DNA of 64,000 bases from the NCBI GenBank assembly GCA_037013495.1, contig CM072801.1, forward strand, positions 108,383,816 to 108,447,815, written 5' to 3'. This document shows, one piece after another, positions 59,791 to 64,000 of this stretch (the stretch's first letter is position 1; each line of letters opens with the position of its first letter). The notes below the pieces were generated by a model, which did no database searches, had not been told where the DNA came from, and saw only the letters and a program-made list of their open reading frames with translations. The translations under genes and the position numbers were made by a program. This DNA comes from Hippophae tibetana (lineage: Eukaryota; Streptophyta; Magnoliopsida; Rosales; Elaeagnaceae).

Positions 59791-62415
59791 AGGTTGTCCG
59801 CAAAAGGGATTCGCATCGTTTGGGATCATAACCTTGGTTGCTGAAAATGGTGTATCTACCTTCACATATCTATTTTAAAAATTTTAGGTTTAAAACATTT
59901 CGTCCTTTGGAGGTTTTCTCCTCTCTTAAGTCACAATTTCCAAAAAGAGAAAGAAATTGTGTCCTTAAAGTCTTGTCTTTTATTTCAATTTTTTTGACAT
60001 TGTTTTCCACTTTGGATTTCATATCTTATTTTTCTTTAAAATCTTGTCATCTTTTACTTTTTTTTGTTTTATGTGTTCCACCTTTCTTTCTTCTTGTGAA
60101 AAACAAGAGAGCTAATACAGTTCACAGTGTAAAAACAAAAAGAAGGTATTAATTGAGGTTGTAACTAAAAACTGTTATAACTTTTATTTTGTGCATCGAA
60201 ATGAGTACTATAACATATCAAATCTGAAGCTCGTTCCGATGCCTAAAAACGCACCGTAGCAATAGTATATTTCCCCACTTTTGTCAACCCAAATTTCATG
60301 GTGCATACTACATAAGGGTGTCTTAAACTTTGGTCGCACCTTATTTCGTTGTAATCTCTTCTTGCTCTTTAGGATTTCAATTTGTTCATCTTAGCCATAT
60401 TCTTAGTAATTCAATCTTTCTTATTCCATTGAGTTCCAGCGTTCTTAGGTTGTCCGCAAAAGGGATTCGCATCGTTTGGGATCATAACCTTGGTTACTGA
60501 AAATGGTGTATCTACCTTCACATATCTATTTTTAGAATTTTAGGTTTAAGAAATTTTGTGCTTTGGAGGTTTTCTCCTCTCTTAAGTCACAATTTCCAAA
60601 AAGAGAAAGAAATTGTGTCCTTAAAGTCTTGTCTTTTATTTCAATTTTGTTGACATTGTTTTCCACTTTGGATTTTGATATCTTATTTTTCTTTAAAATC
60701 ATGTCATCTTTTACTTTTCTTTGTTTTATGTGTTCCACCTTTCTTTCTTCTCGAGAAAAACAAGAGAGCTAATACAGTTCACAGTGTAAAAACAAAAAGA
60801 AGGTATTAATTGTGGTTGTAACTAAAAACTGTTATAACTTTTATTTTGTGGATCGAAATGAGTACTATAACATATCAAATCTGAAGCTCGTTCCGATGCC
60901 TAAAAACGCACCGTAGCAATAGTATATTTCCCCACTTTTGTCAACCCAAATTTCATGGTGCATACTACATAATGATGTCTTAAACTTTGGTCGCACCTTA
61001 TTTCGTTGTAATCTCTTCTTGCTCTTTAGTATTTCAATTTGTTCCTCTTCGCCATATTCTTAGAAATTCAATCAATCTTATTCCATTGATTTCCAGCGTT
61101 CTTAGGTTGTCCGCAAAATGGATATGCATCGTTTGAGATCATACCTTAGTTACTGAAAATGGTGTATCTACCTTCACATATCTATTTTTAGAATTTTAGG
61201 TTTAAAAAGTTTTGTGCTTTGGAGGTTTTCTCCTCTCTTAAGTCAAAATTTCCAAAAAGAGAAAGAAATTGTGTCCTTAAAGTCTTGTCTTTTATTTCAA
61301 TTTTGTTGACATTGTTTTCCACTTTGGATTTTGATATCTTATTTTTCTTTAAAATCATGTCATCTTTTACTTTTCTTTGTTTTATGTGTTCCACCTTTCT
61401 TTCTTCTTGAGAAAAACAAGAGAGCTAATACAGTTCACAGTGTAAAAACAAAAAGAAGGTATTAATTGTGGTTGTTACTAAAAACTGTTATAACTTTTAT
61501 TTTGTGCATCGAAATCAGTACTATAACATATCAAAACTGAAGCTCGTTCCGATGCCTAAAAACGCACCGTAGCAATAGTATATTTCCCCACTTTTGTCAA
61601 CCCAAATTTCATGGTGCATACTACATAATGATGTCTTAAACTTTGGTCGCACCTTATTTCGTTGTAATCTCTTCTTGCTCTTTAGTATTTCAATTTGTTC
61701 CTCTTCGCCATATTCTTAGTAATTCAATCAATCTTATTCCATTGAGTTCCAGCGTTCTTAGGTTGTCCGCAAAAGGGATTCGCATCGTTTGGGATCATAA
61801 CCTTGGTTGCTAAAAATGGTGTATCTACCTTCACATATCTATTTTTAGAATTTTAGGTTTAAAAAATTTTGTGCTTTGGAGGTTTTCTCCTCTCTTAAGT
61901 CACAATTTCCAAAAAGAGAAAGAAATTGTGTCCTTAAAGTCTTGTCTTTTATTTCAATTTTGTAGACATTGTTTTCAACTTTGGATTTCATATCTTATTT
62001 TTCTTTAAAATCATGTCATCTTTTACTTTTCTTTGTTTTATGTGTTCCACCTTTCTTTCTTCTTGAGAAAAACAAGAGAGCTAATACAGTTCACAGTGTA
62101 AAAACAAAAAGAAGGTATTAATTGTGGTTGTAACTAAAAACTGTTATAACTTTTATTTTGTGCAATGAAATGAGTACTATAACATATCAAATCTGAAGCT
62201 CGTTCCGATGCCTAAAAACGCACCGTAGCAATAGTATATTTCCCCACTTTTGTCAACCCAAATTTCATGGTGCATACTACATAATGATGTCTTAAACTTT
62301 GGTCGCACCTTATTTCGTTGTAATCTCTTCTTGCTCTTTAGGATTTCAATTTGTTCATCTTAGCCATATTCTTAGTAATTCAATCTTTCTTATTCCATTG
62401 AGTTCCAGCGTTCTT
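59791..62415 (+). repeat. C-B-B-A tetramer higher-order repeat, copy 1 (M92-M95), 2625 bp
   Basis: Units 59791 (C; 'cttgtgaaaaac', 'cataagggtgtc'), 60447 (B, 657 bp; 'gatatc', 'ttctcgagaaaaac', 'tttgtggatcg'), 61104 (B; 'ggatatgcatcg', 'gagatcatacc') and 61760 (A; head 'gttgctaaaaatgg' of class C type, 'gtgcaatgaaatg' in the tail). The first three recur 2625 bp downstream with all of these private states. Confidence 0.87.
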
Positions 62416-64000
62416 AGGTTGTCCGCAAAAGGGATTCGCATCGTTTGGGATCATAACCTTGGTTGCTGAAAATGGTGTATCTACCTTCACATATCTATTT
62501 TAAAAATTTTAGGTTTAAAACATTTCGTCCTTTGGAGGTTTTCTCCTCTCTTAAGTCACAATTTCCAAAAAGAGAAAGAAATTGTGTCCTTAAAGTCTTG
62601 TCTTTTATTTCAATTTTTTTGACATTGTTTTCCACATTGGATTTCATATCTTATTTTTCTTTAAAATCTTGTCATCTTTTACTTTTTTTTGTTTTATGTG
62701 TTCCACCTTTCTTTCTTCTTGTGAAAAACAAGAGAGCTAATACAGTTCACAGTGTAAAAACAAAAAGAAGGTATTAATTGAGGTTGTAACTAAAAACTGT
62801 TATAACTTTTATTTTGTGCATCGAAATGAGTACTATAACATATCAAATCTGAAGCTCGTTCCGATGCCTAAAAACGCACCGTAGCAATAGTATATTTCCC
62901 CACTTTTGTCAACCCAAATTTCATGGTGCATACTACATAAGGGTGTCTTAAACTTTGGTCGCACCTTATTTCGTTGTAATCTCTTCTTGCTCTTTAGGAT
63001 TTCAATTTGTTCATCTTAGCCATATTCTTAGTAATTCAATCTTTCTTATTCCATTGAGTTCCAGCGTTCTTAGGTTGTCCGCAAAAGGGATTCGCATCGT
63101 TTGGGATCATAACCTTGGTTGCTGAAAATGGTGTATCTACCTTCACATATCTATTTTTAGAATTTTAGGTTTAAGAAATTTTGTGCTTTGGAGGTTTTCT
63201 CCTCTCTTAAGTCACAATTTCCAAAAAGAGAAAGAAATTGTGTCCTTAAAGTCTTGTCTTTTATTTCAATTTTGTTGACATTGTTTTCCACTTTGGATTT
63301 TGATATCTTATTTTTCTTTAAAATCATGTCATCTTTTACTTTTCTTTGTTTTATGTGTTCCACCTTTCTTTCTTCTCGAGAAAAACAAGAGAGCTAATAC
63401 AGTTCACAGTGTAAAAACAAAAAGAAGGTATTAATTGTGGTTGTAACTAAAAACTGTTATAACTTTTATTTTGTGGATCGAAATGAGTACTATAACATAT
63501 CAAATCTGAAGCTCGTTCCGATGCCTAAAAACGCACCGTAGCAATAGTATATTTCCCCACTTTTGTCAACCCAAATTTCATGGTGCATACTACATAATGA
63601 TGTCTTAAACTTTGGTCGCACCTTATTTCGTTGTAATCTCTTCTTGCTCTTTAGTATTTCAATTTGTTCCTCTTCGCCATATTCTTAGAAATTCAATCAA
63701 TCTTATTCCATTGATTTCCAGCGTTCTTAGGTTGTCCGCAAAATGGATATGCATCGTTTGAGATCATACCTTAGTTACTGAAAATGGTGTATCTACCTTC
63801 ACATATCTATTTTTAGAATTTTAGGTTTAAAAAGTTTTGTGCTTTGGAGGTTTTCTCCTCTCTTAAGTCACAATTTCCAAAAAGAGAAAGAAATTGTGTC
63901 CTTAAAGTCTTGTCTTTTATTTCAATTTTGTTGACATTGTTTTCCACTTTGGATTTTGATATCTTATTTTTCTTTAAAATCATGTCATCTTTTACTTTTC
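62416..64000 (+). repeat. C-B-B-A tetramer, copy 2 (M96-M98), cut by the window edge
   Basis: Units 62416, 63072 and 63729. They repeat 'cttgtgaaaaac' with 'cataagggtgtc', 'ttctcgagaaaaac' with 'tttgtggatcg', and 'ggatatgcatcg' with 'gagatcatacc'. The visible differences I noticed are 'tccacattgg' in M96, 'ttgctgaaaatgg' in M97 where M93 has 'ttactgaaaatgg', and 'agtcacaatttcc' in M98 where M94 has 'agtcaaaatttcc'. Whether the fourth unit and further copies follow lies outside the window. Confidence 0.85.
63729..64000 (+). repeat. M98, partial monomer (first 272 bp)
   Basis: Class B head and body up to 'cttttacttttc', cut by the window boundary and not by a biological truncation. The array continues beyond the window. 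Confidence 0.95.

Larger units (their letters stand above)
1..64000 (+). repeat. Satellite DNA array, ~656-bp monomer, 97 units plus a partial
   Basis: The motif 'aggttgtccg' or a close variant recurs every 654-658 bp across the window, always in the same orientation, and everything between recurrences aligns end to end. Most units are 656 bp. Exceptions are single-base indel classes (654, 655, 657, 658), one unit that lost 26 bp around 12452 and one that gained 118 bp (M37, 774 bp). By eye, neighbours range from almost identical to several percent different. GC is about 32% on a hand count of M1. No unique DNA, transposon or gene interrupts the array. The repeat type is certain. Its chromosomal role (centromeric, pericentromeric, subtelomeric or interstitial) cannot be read from sequence alone, and I do not recognise the family. 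Confidence 0.98.

Noticed and set aside
1..64000. Could the array be an rDNA spacer, a tandemly repeated gene family or a CRISPR array
   Set aside because: There are no rRNA-like conserved segments, no coding exons, and no short repeats separated by unique spacers. The entire unit is repeated.

Overview
The whole 64 kb window is one uninterrupted head-to-tail array of a satellite monomer of about 656 bp. I set the phase at the 'aggttgtccg' that opens the window and number monomers M1-M98 from it. That gives 97 complete or nearly complete units plus a 272-bp partial unit (M98) at the right edge. Every unit lies in the same orientation. I find no protein-coding gene, rRNA, tRNA, transposon, CRISPR array or unique sequence. 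Both window edges lie inside the array, so its true ends and flanks are not visible. The sequence indicates a eukaryotic nuclear genome. A long monomer, about 32% GC (counted by hand on M1), a T-rich plus strand and local higher-order repeats (HORs) fit plant centromeric, pericentromeric or subtelomeric satellites. I do not recognise the family and cannot name the organism.

Monomer classes. A: 'gtagacattg' followed by 'ttcaac'. B: 'gttgacattg', usually followed by 'ttccac'. C: a longer T run before 'gacattg', then 'ttccac'. D: 'tgtggaaaatgg' near the start plus 'gataactt', usually 658 bp. Approximate order: M1-7 A; M8-9 B; M10-15 A; M16-18 B; M19-27 A; M28 B; M29-34 A; M35-36 B; M37 A/B hybrid; M38-39 D; M40 A; M41-42 C; M43 D; M44 A; M45 B; M46 A; M47-48 C; M49 D; M50 A; M51-52 C; M53 D; M54 A; then C-D-A twice (M55-60); B-A-C-A twice (M61-68); M69-70 C; M71 A; M72 C; M73-74 A; M75 C; M76 A; M77-78 C; M79 B; M80 A; M81-82 B; M83 C; M84 B; M85-86 C; M87 B; M88 A; M89 C; M90-91 B; M92 C; M93-94 B; M95 A; M96 C; M97-98 B.

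Layout. From 0 to 24 kb the array is mostly class A, with a 3-monomer repeat (192-4187), a 2-monomer repeat (5903-8526), a trio of near-identical B units (9839-11801), another 2-monomer repeat (14399-17022) and a near-identical trio (18991-20958). At 24.1 kb an out-of-register exchange leaves a 774-bp unit. From there to 51 kb the classes alternate in regular HORs: a block of about 3-4 kb is repeated about 7 kb away, then a 3-mer occurs three times, a 4-mer twice, and then dimers. From 51 to 64 kb the mixture is more irregular, with a regional variant ('cataagggtgtc') and a 4-mer that begins again before the window ends.

No genes act together here. The content of the window is a record of array evolution: tandem duplication, unequal crossover, gene-conversion-like sharing of variants, one 26-bp deletion and one 118-bp out-of-register duplication. 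All comparisons were by eye, so junctions are accurate to tens of bases unless a junction is quoted exactly.
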